Shown here: piece by piece, positions 28,134-36,369 of the stretch
How the letters are laid out: every line of letters starts with the position of its first letter
Position numbering within the stretch: position 1 is the first letter of the stretch
Assembly (NCBI GenBank): GCA_027485165.1
Contig: JAIXRN010000062.1
Location: 1 to 51,280, forward strand
Direction of reading: 5' to 3'
Length of the DNA: 51,280 nucleotides
Origin: Rubrivivax sp.
GTDB taxonomy: Bacteria; Pseudomonadota; Gammaproteobacteria; Burkholderiales; Burkholderiaceae_C
Position numbers and translations under genes: made by a program
The notes under the pieces: generated by a model
What the model was told of the DNA's origin: nothing
Database searches by the model: none
What the model saw: the letters and a program-made list of their open reading frames with translations, nothing else

Positions 28134-28975
28134 GGCAGCTTCAGGGACATCAGGGCCAGGGCCAGGGGCAGGACAGGCAGCAAGGCATCAACCCGGTCGA
28201 GCACGCCGCCATGGCCTGGCAGCAGGCGGCTGCTGTCCTTGGCACCCGCCGCACGCTTGACCAGGGATTCGACCAGATCGCCACCGACGCTGAAAGCCAC
28301 CAGCAGCGCGAGGGCCAGCAACAGCCCCGCCCAGCCCAGGCTGTTCTGCAGCCGGGTGTAGAGGCTGGCGCTGTCGACGCCGACATGGCGATCGATCACC
28401 AGCCACAGCGTGGCCAGCAGCAGCACGCCCGCCAGCCCCGACCAGACGCCTTCCCAGCTCTTGCCCGGGCTGATGGCCGGGGCCAGCTTGCGGCGGCCGA
28501 AGCGGCGGCCCCCGAAGTAGGCGGCGACATCGGCCATCCACACCAGGCAAAGGGTGGACAGCAGGAAGTTGATGCCCAGCGTGCGGGCATGGGCCAGCGC
28601 CAGCCAGGCCGCCCACAGCCCCACCAGGCCCAGCCCCCAGCGCGCGGCACGTGGCAGCCGTGGCCAGGCCGGCGGCCCGCGGCGCAGAGCCAGGCCGCCC
28701 CCCAACGCCCACAGCGCGACGACGACCCACCACAGGCCGCCGGGCGCCTGCCGGGCCCAAGGCCCAGCCAGCGCCGCCAAACCGGCTGCCGCCACCCCCA
28801 GGCCAAAAGCCCAGCTCAGCCAGGCAGGCGCCTGGTTCAGGCGGCCCCATTCCCAGCCGGCTGCCGCGATCAGCCCCAGGGTCAGCAGCGCAAAGGGCCA
28901 GGGCGTGCCCTGGCCCAGGGCCAGCAGCAGCAGACCCACCAATACCAGGGCCGTGACGATGCGGGGCAGCAGCAT
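28130..28975 (-). CDS. cdsA: Phosphatidate cytidylyltransferase
   Basis: Inner-membrane enzyme forming CDP-diacylglycerol from phosphatidate and CTP, the precursor of all phospholipids. The 281 residues contain about eight hydrophobic helices. The full CDP-alcohol synthesis signature is near the C-terminus: SLVKRAAGAKDSSRLLPGHG then GVLDRVD. ATG 28975 (MLLPRIVTALVL) is chosen; the longer open frame adds non-family sequence. A GC hairpin (28987-29002) lies 12 bases upstream of the start and may limit initiation (inference). Confidence 0.97.
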   Translation of the reverse strand: MLLPRIVTALVLVGLLLLALGQGTPWPFALLTLGLIAAAGWEWGRLNQAPAWLSWAFGLGVAAAGLAALAGPWARQAPGGLWWVVVALWALGGGLALRRGPPAWPRLPRAARWGLGLVGLWAAWLALAHARTLGINFLLSTLCLVWMADVAAYFGGRRFGRRKLAPAISPGKSWEGVWSGLAGVLLLATLWLVIDRHVGVDSASLYTRLQNSLGWAGLLLALALLVAFSVGGDLVESLVKRAAGAKDSSRLLPGHGGVLDRVDALLPVLPLALALMSLKLP

Positions 28976-29073
28976 CAGGCTAACGGCCCCGCGCCGGCGG
29001 GGGGATATTGGGCAGGGCCAAGGCGACGCCAGCAGACCCCCAGGCCGGGACAGCCCCGCCGTGGCCTGCCATG

Positions 29074-29829
29074 TCATGTGCCTTCAGGCACGACTTCCGG
29101 CGCACGGATGCCGCCAAAGCGGCGGTCGCGCTGCGCATAGGCCTGCAAGGCGGCGTCGATCTCGCGCTCGCCAAAATCGGGCCACAGGCATTCGGTGAAG
29201 AACAGTTCCGAATACGCGGCCTGCCAGAGCAGGAAGTTGCTCATGCGCATCTCTCCGCCGGTGCGGATGAACAGGTCGGGGTCGGGCGCGAAGTTCAGCG
29301 CCAGCTGGCGCGACAGGAACTGCTCGTCGAAGTCTTCAGGCTTGATGCCTTCGGCCAGCGCACGGCGGCAGGCTTGCACCACGTCCCAGCGGCCACCGTA
29401 GTTGAAAGCCACGGACAGCGTGATGCGGCTGTTCTTTTCCGTCAGTTGCTCGGCGTGTTCCCAGGCCGCGCGCAGCTTGTCGGATACGGCAGAACGGTCG
29501 CCGATGATGCGGATGCGTACGCCGTCGCCGGCCAGCTTCGTGAGGTACTTCGACACCGCCACCAGCACCAGGCTCATCAGGCCGGAGACTTCTTCGGTCG
29601 GGCGCTTCCAGTTCTCGGACGAGAAGGCAAACACCGTCAGGTACTGCACCCCGCGGTCGGCAAAGGCGTTGACGGCACGCACCAGCGCGTCAACGCCCTG
29701 CTTGTGGCCGAAGAAACGTGGCATGTAGCGCTGGCGGGCCCAGCGCCCGTTGCCGTCCATCACGACGGCCACATGGCGGGGTACGCTGTCGGCTGGTTCG
29801 GCCGTGTCGGCCGCTGTGTGTCTGGACAT
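29074..29829 (-). CDS. uppS: Undecaprenyl diphosphate synthase (cis-prenyltransferase)
   Basis: Builds C55 undecaprenyl diphosphate, the lipid carrier for peptidoglycan and O-antigen, from FPP and IPP. The 251 residues have the catalytic Asp in VVMDGNGRWARQR, FGHKQGVDALV, FAFSSENWKRP, the C-terminal motif IRTGGEMRMSNFLLWQ and YSELFFTECLWPDF. ATG 29829 is taken as the start. A TTG at 29859 would overlap the frr stop as TTGA, as in the dxr-rseP junction, and add ten residues; neither has a clear ribosome site. It sits between frr and cdsA as usual. Confidence 0.97.
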   Translation of the reverse strand: MSRHTAADTAEPADSVPRHVAVVMDGNGRWARQRYMPRFFGHKQGVDALVRAVNAFADRGVQYLTVFAFSSENWKRPTEEVSGLMSLVLVAVSKYLTKLAGDGVRIRIIGDRSAVSDKLRAAWEHAEQLTEKNSRITLSVAFNYGGRWDVVQACRRALAEGIKPEDFDEQFLSRQLALNFAPDPDLFIRTGGEMRMSNFLLWQAAYSELFFTECLWPDFGEREIDAALQAYAQRDRRFGGIRAPEVVPEGT

Positions 29830-29855
29830 GGATGGCTGAACGCTGGTGAGCTGGT

Positions 29856-30416
29856 TCAAACTGCCATCACTTCGGCTTCCTTGCCCTGTACCAGGCGGTC
29901 GATCTCGGCGATCGTGCGGTCGGTCAGGCGCTGCACTTCGTCCTGGGCGCGACGTTCGTCGTCTTCGGCGACCAGCTTTTCCTTCAGCAGCTTCTTCAGC
30001 TGTTCGTTGGCGTCGCGCCGCACCGCCCGCACGGCGATCTTGGCGTCTTCGCCGGCGTTGCGCACGACCTTGGTCAGCTCGCGGCGGCGTTCCTCGGTCA
30101 GGCCAGGCATCGGCACCCGCAGCAGGTCGCCCTGGGCCGAAGGGTTCAGTCCCAGGTCTGATTCGCGGATGGCCTTTTCGATCTTCGGGCCCATGCCCTT
30201 TTCCCAGGGCTGCACGCTGATCGTGCGAGCGTCCAGCAGGGCGACGTTGGCGACCTGGCTGATGGGCACCATCGAGCCGTAGTAGTCGACCTGCACCTGG
30301 TCCAGCAGCCCAGGGTGGGCGCGGCCAGTGCGGATCTTGTGCAGTTCGTTCTTGAAGGCCTCGATGGACTTGCCCATCTTGGATTCAGCCGTCTTCTTGA
30401 TCTCGGGGATGCTCAT
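29856..30416 (-). CDS. frr: Ribosome recycling factor
   Basis: With EF-G splits the post-termination ribosome. The 186 residues start [21 protein letters not shown] and contain [51 protein letters not shown] and [14 protein letters not shown] (separate blocks), giving the tRNA-shaped two-domain protein. It is 18 bases downstream of pyrH, probably one transcript. Confidence 0.99.
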   Translation of the reverse strand: MSIPEIKKTAESKMGKSIEAFKNELHKIRTGRAHPGLLDQVQVDYYGSMVPISQVANVALLDARTISVQPWEKGMGPKIEKAIRESDLGLNPSAQGDLLRVPMPGLTEERRRELTKVVRNAGEDAKIAVRAVRRDANEQLKKLLKEKLVAEDDERRAQDEVQRLTDRTIAEIDRLVQGKEAEVMAV

Positions 30417-30434
30417 GGTGGCGTTGCTGCTTCC

Positions 30435-31145
30435 TCAAACATGCACCAGGGTGCCTTCGTCCTCGCCCTGCACCACACGTTTCAAGGCGCCGGACTTGAA
30501 GATGCTGAAGACCTTGATCGGCAGACGCTGGTCACGGCACAGCGCGAAGGCGGTGGCGTCCATGACCTGCAGGTTGCGCGAGATCGCTTCATCAAAGCTG
30601 ATGGTCGCGTAGCGGGTGGCGTTCGGGTCCTTCTTGGGGTCGGCGCTGTAGACCCCGTCGACCTTGGTCGCCTTCAGCACGATCTGCGCGCCGATTTCCG
30701 CACCGCGCAATGCGGCCGCCGTGTCGGTGGTGAAGAACGGGTTGCCCGTGCCGGCAGCAAAGATCACCACCTTGCCTTCTTCCAGGTACTGCAGCGCCTT
30801 CGGCCGCACGTAAGGTTCGACCACCTGTTCGATGCTGATGGCCGACATCACGCGTGCCGTCATGCCTTCCTGGCGCATGGTGTCGGCCAGCGCGAGCGAA
30901 TTCATCACCGTGGCCAGCATGCCCATGTAGTCGGCCGTCGCTCGGTCCATGCCCACCGCACCGCCCGCCACGCCGCGGAAGATGTTGCCGCCGCCGATGA
31001 CCACCGCCACCTCGCAGCCCAGCTTCGTCACTTCCTGCACCTCCTGCACCATGCGCACGATGGTGCTGCGGTTGATGCCGTAGGCGTCGTCGCCCATCAG
31101 GGCCTCGCCGGAGAGTTTGAGCAGGATGCGCTGGTAGGCGGGCAT
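30435..31145 (-). CDS. pyrH: Uridylate kinase
   Basis: Hexameric UMP kinase of the amino-acid kinase fold, committed step to UTP and CTP. The 236 residues show [14 protein letters not shown] at the N-terminus, [45 protein letters not shown] and [16 protein letters not shown] 31145 opens the gene. A candidate -10 element and a hairpin lie in the 106-base gap after tsf, so pyrH probably has its own promoter in addition to read-through. Confidence 0.99.
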   Translation of the reverse strand: MPAYQRILLKLSGEALMGDDAYGINRSTIVRMVQEVQEVTKLGCEVAVVIGGGNIFRGVAGGAVGMDRATADYMGMLATVMNSLALADTMRQEGMTARVMSAISIEQVVEPYVRPKALQYLEEGKVVIFAAGTGNPFFTTDTAAALRGAEIGAQIVLKATKVDGVYSADPKKDPNATRYATISFDEAISRNLQVMDATAFALCRDQRLPIKVFSIFKSGALKRVVQGEDEGTLVHV

Positions 31146-31187
31146 CGGGTACAGCTTTCAGGGATGGTGGATGGGAAAACCGCTTCG

Positions 31188-31193
31188 AGTGTA
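31188..31193 (-). promoter_or_regulatory. Candidate -10 element for pyrH
   Basis: Minus-strand TACACT, about 43 bases upstream of the pyrH start and downstream of the tsf hairpin. No good -35 is visible. Position and hexamer are suggestive only. Confidence 0.35.
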
Positions 31194-31224
31194 AGGCGCG
31201 TCACGGACGTACAGCGCCCGGGCA

Positions 31225-31242
31225 GACCCCCCGTGGGGGGTC
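31225..31242 (-). terminator. Stem-loop after tsf
   Basis: Perfect 8-bp inverted repeat GACCCCCC-GT-GGGGGGTC, ten bases after the tsf stop. Very stable stem, no T-run. It may terminate or attenuate transcription before pyrH. Confidence 0.45.
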
Positions 31243-31251
31243 GCCACCAGC

Positions 31252-32142
31252 CTACTGCCCCTTGGCAGCAGCGACCTGGGCGGCCACTTCGGCCGCGAAG
31301 TCGTCGACTTTCTTCTCGATGCCCTCGCCCACGACGTAGAGCGTGAAGCCCGCCACCTGGGTGGCCTTCTCCTTCAGCATCTGCTCCACGGTCTGCTTGT
31401 CGTTCTTGACGAAGGTCTGATTCAGCAGCGAGACCTCCTTCAGGAACTTCTGCACCGAACCTTCGACCATCTTGGCCACGATCTCGGCCGGCTTGCCGCT
31501 TTCAGCGGCCTTCTCGGCAGCCACGCGGCGTTCGACTTCGATCAGCTCGGCCGGCACGTCGCTGGTGGCCAGGGCCTTGGGCTTCATCGCGGCCACGTGC
31601 ATGGCCACGTCCTTGGCGGCCACGTCGTCGCCGGTGAATTCAACCACCACGCCGATGCGCGTGCCGTGCAGGTAGCTGGCCAGCTGGCCGCCGCCGGCAT
31701 AGCGCTTGAAGCGGCGGATGGCCATGTTCTCGCCGATCTTGCCGATCAGGCCCTTGCGCACGTCTTCTACCGTGGGGCCGAAGCCGTCCTGCGCCAGCGG
31801 CAGGGCCGACAGGGCCGCCACATCGGCCGGGTTGTGGGCAGCCACCAGTTCGGCGGCCGACTTCACGAAGCCCAGGAAGGAATCGTTCTTTGACACGAAG
31901 TCGGTTTCGCAGTTGACTTCGATCAGGGCACCCGTGGTGCCATGGACCACGGCCGAGACCACGCCTTCGGCGGTCACACGCGAAGCGGCCTTGCCGGCCT
32001 TGTTGCCAAGCTTGACACGCAGGATCTCTTCGGCACGGCCGATGTCGCCGTCGGCTTCAGTGAGCGCCTTCTTGCACTCCATCATGGGCGCGTCGGTCTT
32101 GGCGCGCAGTTCGGCCACCAGGCTTGCGGTGATTGCGGGCAT
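31252..32142 (-). CDS. tsf: Elongation factor Ts
   Basis: Nucleotide exchange factor that recycles EF-Tu-GDP. The 296 residues have the UBA-like N-terminus [20 protein letters not shown], the signature [43 protein letters not shown] and the dimerisation/core domains with [14 protein letters not shown] 32142 has GGAG upstream and follows an 11-bp hairpin in the rpsB-tsf gap. The longer open frame upstream crosses that hairpin and is not family-like. Confidence 0.99.
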   Translation of the reverse strand: MPAITASLVAELRAKTDAPMMECKKALTEADGDIGRAEEILRVKLGNKAGKAASRVTAEGVVSAVVHGTTGALIEVNCETDFVSKNDSFLGFVKSAAELVAAHNPADVAALSALPLAQDGFGPTVEDVRKGLIGKIGENMAIRRFKRYAGGGQLASYLHGTRIGVVVEFTGDDVAAKDVAMHVAAMKPKALATSDVPAELIEVERRVAAEKAAESGKPAEIVAKMVEGSVQKFLKEVSLLNQTFVKNDKQTVEQMLKEKATQVAGFTLYVVGEGIEKKVDDFAAEVAAQVAAAKGQ

Positions 32143-32163
32143 GCTGTTTTCTCCGTACGGAAA

Positions 32164-32197
32164 CAAGCGGCCGCGGGTGAACGCGGGCGGCCGCTTG
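32164..32197 (-). other. 11-bp stem-loop in the rpsB-tsf spacer
   Basis: CAAGCGGCCGC and its exact complement are separated by 12 bases. On the minus strand it is followed by TTTCC and, about 20 bases later, the tsf start. It may be a partial terminator setting the S2 to EF-Ts ratio, or a processing site. Structure seen; role inferred. Confidence 0.55.
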
Positions 32198-32227
32198 GGG
32201 GGTGGGGTTCGGGGGTCGGGGGTCGGG
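32197..32227 (+). other. G-quadruplex motif in the rpsB-tsf spacer
   Basis: Five G-runs separated by loops of 1, 3, 2 and 2 bases (G6-T-G4-TTC-G5-TC-G5-TC-G3), fitting the G3+N1-7 rule. The G-rich strand is the template for the minus-strand operon. Directly adjacent to the 11-bp hairpin. Confidence 0.6.
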
Positions 32228-32299
32228 CGGATGCAACGCTCATCCGTCTGCACGACCCCCACCTGAAGCAGCGGCGCCTGGCAGGCGCACGCCGCGAGG

Positions 32300-33043
32300 T
32301 CAGGCTTCGCTGACTTCGACGAACTCGTCGTTGCCGGCCGCAGCCGCCTGCACCACTTCGTTGGTGGCGTTGGCTTTGCCTTCCAGTACCGCGTCGGCCA
32401 CCGAACGGGCATACAGCGCCACGGCCTTGGCCGAGTCGTCGTTGCCGGGGATGACGTAGTCGATGCCCACGGGCGAATGGTTGGTGTCGACGACGCCGAT
32501 CACCGGGATACCCAGCTTCTTGGCTTCAGCCACGGCAATCTTGTGATAGCCGACGTCGATGACGAACATGGCGTCAGGCAGCGCGCTCATGTCCTGGATG
32601 CCGCCGATGTCCTTCTCGAGCTTGATCAGGTCGCGGTCGAACAGCAGCGCTTCCTTCTTGATCATGGTCTCGGTGCCACTTTCCTTGGTGGCCTGCATGT
32701 CCTTGAGCTTCTTCAGCGAACCCTTGACGGTCTTGAAGTTGGTCATCATGCCGCCCAGCCAGCGCTGGTCGACGTAAGGCATGCCGCAACGCTGGGCTTC
32801 CAGCGCAATGACCTCGCGCGCCTGACGCTTGGTGCCAATCATCAGGATCGTGCCGCGACGCGCCGAGAGCTGGCGAACGAACTTCATCGCATCGTTGAAG
32901 AGCGGCTGCGTCTTCTCGAGGTTGATGATGTGGATCTTGTTGCGATGGCCGTAGATATACGGGGCCATCTTGGGGTTCCAGAAGCGCGTTTGGTGGCCGA
33001 AATGGACACCCGCTTCCAGCATTTCACGCATGGAGACAGACAT
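32300..33043 (-). CDS. rpsB: 30S ribosomal protein S2
   Basis: Small-subunit head-body protein. The 247 residues begin [26 protein letters not shown] (read in parts) and contain [55 protein letters not shown] and the Asp/His block [27 protein letters not shown], the S2 signature. ATG 33043 has GGAG eight bases upstream. First gene of the minus-strand supercluster. Confidence 0.99.
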   Translation of the reverse strand: MSVSMREMLEAGVHFGHQTRFWNPKMAPYIYGHRNKIHIINLEKTQPLFNDAMKFVRQLSARRGTILMIGTKRQAREVIALEAQRCGMPYVDQRWLGGMMTNFKTVKGSLKKLKDMQATKESGTETMIKKEALLFDRDLIKLEKDIGGIQDMSALPDAMFVIDVGYHKIAVAEAKKLGIPVIGVVDTNHSPVGIDYVIPGNDDSAKAVALYARSVADAVLEGKANATNEVVQAAAAGNDEFVEVSEA

Positions 33044-33283
33044 GGGGGTTACTCCGAAGGTTGGGTCTAGAATCCCGCCGCTTTATCGGTCCTGCCTGGC
33101 CCCTGCGGGCCTTGACGAAACGGCCTGCAAGCAGGGTTTCATCGACAGGGCGACACCTTGGTTCGGTCGGGTTCGCGATTTGTTTACCTCGGGTCTTCAG
33201 GCTCGCTGGAAGGCTGGATGGCACCGCAAACCGTCTGCGCCACCGAGGTAGCGATGCGGACATTGCACATGTTCCACCCCTGC

Positions 33284-33307
33284 GGCAGCTTGTCGAGGCA
33301 AGCTGCC
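33284..33307. other. Perfect hairpin, 9-bp stem, in the rpsB upstream region
   Basis: GGCAGCTTG and CAAGCTGCC separated by the 6-base loop TCGAGG. No T-run follows on either strand. About 240 bases upstream of rpsB and 155 upstream of the rightward gene. Confidence 0.5.
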
Positions 33308-33317
33308 TGGGTGCACT

Positions 33318-33346
33318 GCCGGACATGCTGCATGAGCCCATCCGGC
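33318..33346. other. Second hairpin in the rpsB upstream region
   Basis: GCCGGA and TCCGGC separated by 17 bases, ten bases after the first hairpin. Together they could form part of a structured leader or small RNA. I recognise no Rfam-type consensus. Confidence 0.35.
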
Positions 33347-33461
33347 AAGCTTCCCCACACGCTGAAGCAAATACAACGACAAGCGGCCTGAAGGCCCGGG
33401 AAAACCCAATGAGTTTAGCACGCCCATCGCAGCGCCGGCCCGCTGGTACCTACCGCCGGCA

Positions 33462-34715
33462 GTGGCCTTGAAGGTCGCCGTCATCGGCGCAGGCATCGTC
33501 GGCGTCGCCACGGCCCTGGAACTGGCCCTGCAACAACATCAGGTGACGGTGTTCGAACGTCGCAGCAGCGTTGCCACCCAGGGCAGCTTCGCGTTACCTG
33601 GCCTGCTGGCCGCATGCGCCCCCCTGCCAGCGGGCGTGCCTGGCCTGGGGGCAAGTCAACGCCCCGCCTGGCTGGGACCACTGGCCGCCCTGCGCCACCT
33701 GCCCTGGTGGTGGGCCAGCTTGCGCGCCAGCCGCCCCACCGCAACGGCCGCACGCACGCCGGCCGTGCTGGCGCTGGCCCATGCCAGCCGCAGGCGCCTG
33801 GGCGAACTGACACAGCAGTTCAATCTTGCCTACGAACAGCAGACCGGCGGCCTGGTGCTGCTGTCGCAGCCGGCGCAGGTCAGCGCCGTCAGGCAGGCCA
33901 TCGCCGCCCGCCCTGATGCCTTTCCCGGCCTCGCCTTGCTGGACGCCGACGCGGCGCGTGCCCTCGAGCCAGGCCTTGCCGCGTCGTGGCCGCTGCGCGC
34001 CGCCGTGCAGCTGCCCGCGGCCATGGTGGGCAACGGCCGGCAGCTGGCCCACCTGCTGAAAACACAGGCGCAGAAGGCTGGCGCGCTGTTCCGCTTCGAC
34101 AGCCCGGTGGCGGCTGTGGCAGCTGCCCAACGCGACGGCAGCGCCACGCCAGCACAGTTGCTGTTGACAACAGGCGAAGCCTTGGACTTCGACGCCGTCG
34201 TGGTCTGTGCGGGCCTGGGCAGCCGCGGTTTGCTTCGCGCCGCCGGGGTGAAGCTGCCGTTGCTGGCGCCCTGGGGCCATGCCGTCACGGCGCCGCTGGG
34301 GCACGTCGATGGTGTGACGGTGCAAGGGCCGCAGGCCGCGGTGCTGGACGCCGACACCGGCATCGTCATCACCCGCCTGGGCCAGCGTGTGCGTGTGGCT
34401 GCGGTTGACGATTTCGGCGGGCCCGAAGATGCCCTGCGCCCCCGTAGCCTGACGCGGCTGTACGCTGCACTGGAAGCCAGCTTCCCTGGCTGTGCCGTGA
34501 TCCACGAAGCCACGAACTGGAAGGGCCCGCGCCCACAGGTACCGGATGGCGCCCCCGTGCTGGGGCCGGCGGCACCCGGGCTGTGGCTGAACCTGGGCCA
34601 TGGCGCCCACGGCTGGGCCCTGGCCTGCGGCGCGGCTCAGCAGTTGGCCCTGCAGCTGTCGAACCAACCGACAGCCTTCGACTTGCAGCCCTTGGGCGTG
34701 CAACGCCTGCGCTGA
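33462..34715 (+). CDS. FAD-dependent oxidoreductase, D-amino acid dehydrogenase (DadA)-like
   Basis: Probable flavoprotein of the DAO/DadA family, oxidising an amine or D-amino acid and passing electrons to the respiratory chain. The 417 residues open with the Rossmann motif KVAVIGAGIVGVATALELA and the FAD-ribose acidic end VTVFERR. C-terminal blocks include NLGHGAHGWALACGAAQQLA, as in DadA (432 residues in E. coli). The start is GTG 33462 or TTG 33468; neither has a ribosome site, and TTG gives the more typical MKVAVIGAG. The substrate cannot be fixed from sequence; glycine or sarcosine oxidase-like activity is an alternative. 16 bases separate it from nnr. Confidence 0.9.
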   Translation: MALKVAVIGAGIVGVATALELALQQHQVTVFERRSSVATQGSFALPGLLAACAPLPAGVPGLGASQRPAWLGPLAALRHLPWWWASLRASRPTATAARTPAVLALAHASRRRLGELTQQFNLAYEQQTGGLVLLSQPAQVSAVRQAIAARPDAFPGLALLDADAARALEPGLAASWPLRAAVQLPAAMVGNGRQLAHLLKTQAQKAGALFRFDSPVAAVAAAQRDGSATPAQLLLTTGEALDFDAVVVCAGLGSRGLLRAAGVKLPLLAPWGHAVTAPLGHVDGVTVQGPQAAVLDADTGIVITRLGQRVRVAAVDDFGGPEDALRPRSLTRLYAALEASFPGCAVIHEATNWKGPRPQVPDGAPVLGPAAPGLWLNLGHGAHGWALACGAAQQLALQLSNQPTAFDLQPLGVQRLR

Positions 34716-34731
34716 ACTGGCGGCTGCCAGC

Positions 34732-36345
34732 ATGGCGCATCATTCCCTGATGCCCACACCGTCATGGCCCGACACCCTGCCACATGCTGGCAACACCCGC
34801 CTTGTCGACGCGCGGCAAGGGCCCTGGCCCCTGCACGACGCCGCCGCCACGCGCGCTTTGGAACAGGCGGCCCAGGCCCAGGCGCCCACGCCACCGCTGA
34901 TGGCCAGGGCCGGGCTGGCGCTGGCGCGGCTGGGCCGGGCGCTGGCCCCCCATGCCCGGCGTACCCTGGTGCTGGCCGGGCCAGGCAACAACGGCGGGGA
35001 CGGTCTGGTGGCCGCACGCCTGCTGCACAGCGCCCGCCACGCCGTGCACGTGCGACTGGTGGCCGACCCGGCACAGCTGCCGGCAGATGCCGCCCACGCC
35101 CTGCGCACGGCGGCCAGCGCCGGTGTGGACATCCAGCGCTTCGACGCCCTGGAAACCTTCGACCTGGGACCGCAAGACCTGGCGATCGACGCCCTGCTGG
35201 GCCTGGGCAGCCGCCGCGCACCGGAAGGCGCGGTGGCCCAGGCCATCGCCTTGTGGCCCCACCTGCAGGCGGTCGGACTGGCGGTGGACCTGCCCAGCGG
35301 CCTGCACCCCGACACCGGCGCCCTGCTGGGCACGCAGGCGGTGCAGGCCCGGGCTACCCTGGCCCTGCTCACCCTGAAGCCCGGCTGCTTCACCGCCCAG
35401 GGGCGTGACCACGCCGGCCAGATGTGGTGGAACGACCTGGGCCTGACGGTAACCGGGGCCACTGCCTGGCTGGCACGCCCGCCGGGCCGCCGGCTGCGCC
35501 CGCACGCCGGGCACAAGGGCCGTTTCGGCGATGTCTGGCTGCTGGGCGGGGCCAGCGGCATGGAAGGCGCCCTGGTGCTGGCTGCCCACGCAGCGCTGGC
35601 AGCCGGGGCCGGGCGCGTGTTCGCCTGCCCGCTGCAGGCCGGCAGCACGCCGCGCACGCGGCCCGAGATCATGCTGCGGCCGCTGGCTGAAGCGCTGCAG
35701 CCATCGCGCCTGTCCGACGTGGTGACCGTCGCCGGCTGCGGCGGCGGCCAGGCCATCGAGCAGTCGTTGGCAAGCATCATGGCCGATGCCGGTCGGCTGG
35801 TGCTGGACGCCGACGCGCTGAACGCCGTGGCAGCCAGCCAGGCGTTGCAGAAGGCCCTGCAGGCACGATCCGACCGGTGCCAGCCCACGGTGCTGACACC
35901 GCACCCGCTGGAAGCCGCGCGCCTGCTGGGCTGCAGCAGCGCCCAGGTCCAGGCCGACCGACTGGCTGCAGCGGCGCAGCTGGCCCGGCGCTGGCAGGCG
36001 CTGGTGGTGCTGAAGGGGTCAGGCAGCGTAGTGGCTAGCGCGAAAGGTGCGTTGTTCGTCAACCCCACCGGGAATGCCGCGCTGGGGACAGCCGGCACAG
36101 GCGATGTGTTGGCCGGCTGGATAGGCGGGCTGTGGGCGCAGTGCGCAGCGAACAGCCGCGACGATGCAGCGGCGGGCGTGGGCGTGTGCGCAGCCAGCCT
36201 GGCAGATGAGCCCGGCGACCAGGCGCTGGGCCCGGTGCTGACCGCTGTCTGGACCCATGGCGCCGCCGCCGACGCTTGGTCAGCCCGCGGCAACGCGGGC
36301 CCGTTGCTCGCAGGCGATCTGATCGAAGCGATGCTGCGCGTCTAG
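34732..36345 (+). CDS. nnr: Bifunctional NAD(P)H-hydrate repair enzyme Nnr (epimerase/dehydratase)
   Basis: Repairs damaged NAD(P)H hydrates: the N-terminal domain epimerises the R and S forms and the C-terminal domain dehydrates S-NAD(P)HX using ADP or ATP. The 537 residues show the YjeF N-terminal block LVLAGPGNNGGDGLVAARLL (about 80-99) and a ribokinase-like C-terminal domain with HKGRFGDVWLLGGASGM, VLDADALN, TPHPLEAARLLG and the phosphate-binding GTAGTGDVLAG. ATG 34732 follows the oxidoreductase by 16 bases; ATG 34750 is an alternative. It converges with rnr 24 bases downstream, with a short GCGCT-GCA-AGCGC hairpin (36345-36357) between. Confidence 0.95.
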   Translation: MAHHSLMPTPSWPDTLPHAGNTRLVDARQGPWPLHDAAATRALEQAAQAQAPTPPLMARAGLALARLGRALAPHARRTLVLAGPGNNGGDGLVAARLLHSARHAVHVRLVADPAQLPADAAHALRTAASAGVDIQRFDALETFDLGPQDLAIDALLGLGSRRAPEGAVAQAIALWPHLQAVGLAVDLPSGLHPDTGALLGTQAVQARATLALLTLKPGCFTAQGRDHAGQMWWNDLGLTVTGATAWLARPPGRRLRPHAGHKGRFGDVWLLGGASGMEGALVLAAHAALAAGAGRVFACPLQAGSTPRTRPEIMLRPLAEALQPSRLSDVVTVAGCGGGQAIEQSLASIMADAGRLVLDADALNAVAASQALQKALQARSDRCQPTVLTPHPLEAARLLGCSSAQVQADRLAAAAQLARRWQALVVLKGSGSVVASAKGALFVNPTGNAALGTAGTGDVLAGWIGGLWAQCAANSRDDAAAGVGVCAASLADEPGDQALGPVLTAVWTHGAAADAWSARGNAGPLLAGDLIEAMLRV

Positions 36346-36369
36346 CGCTGCAAGCGCGGCATCTGGCGG

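Larger units (their letters stand above)
33044..33461. other. Intergenic region between rpsB and the DadA-like gene
   Basis: The only gene-free stretch over 300 bases. It must hold the rpsB promoter on the minus strand and the promoter of the rightward gene. The near-palindromic TCTAGAAT at 33066-33073 could serve as a -10 on either strand, but no good -35 was found. Two perfect hairpins lie at 33284-33307 and 33318-33346. GCTTGTCG (33289-33296) can also pair with CGACAAGC (33377-33384), offering an alternative fold. Short open frames here have no recognisable protein. It looks less G+C-rich than the flanking genes. Confidence 0.6.

Noticed and set aside
33158..33391. Possible small gene of about 77 codons in the rpsB upstream gap
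   Set aside because: No ribosome site, no family resemblance, unusual Cys/Arg content, and it overlaps the hairpins.
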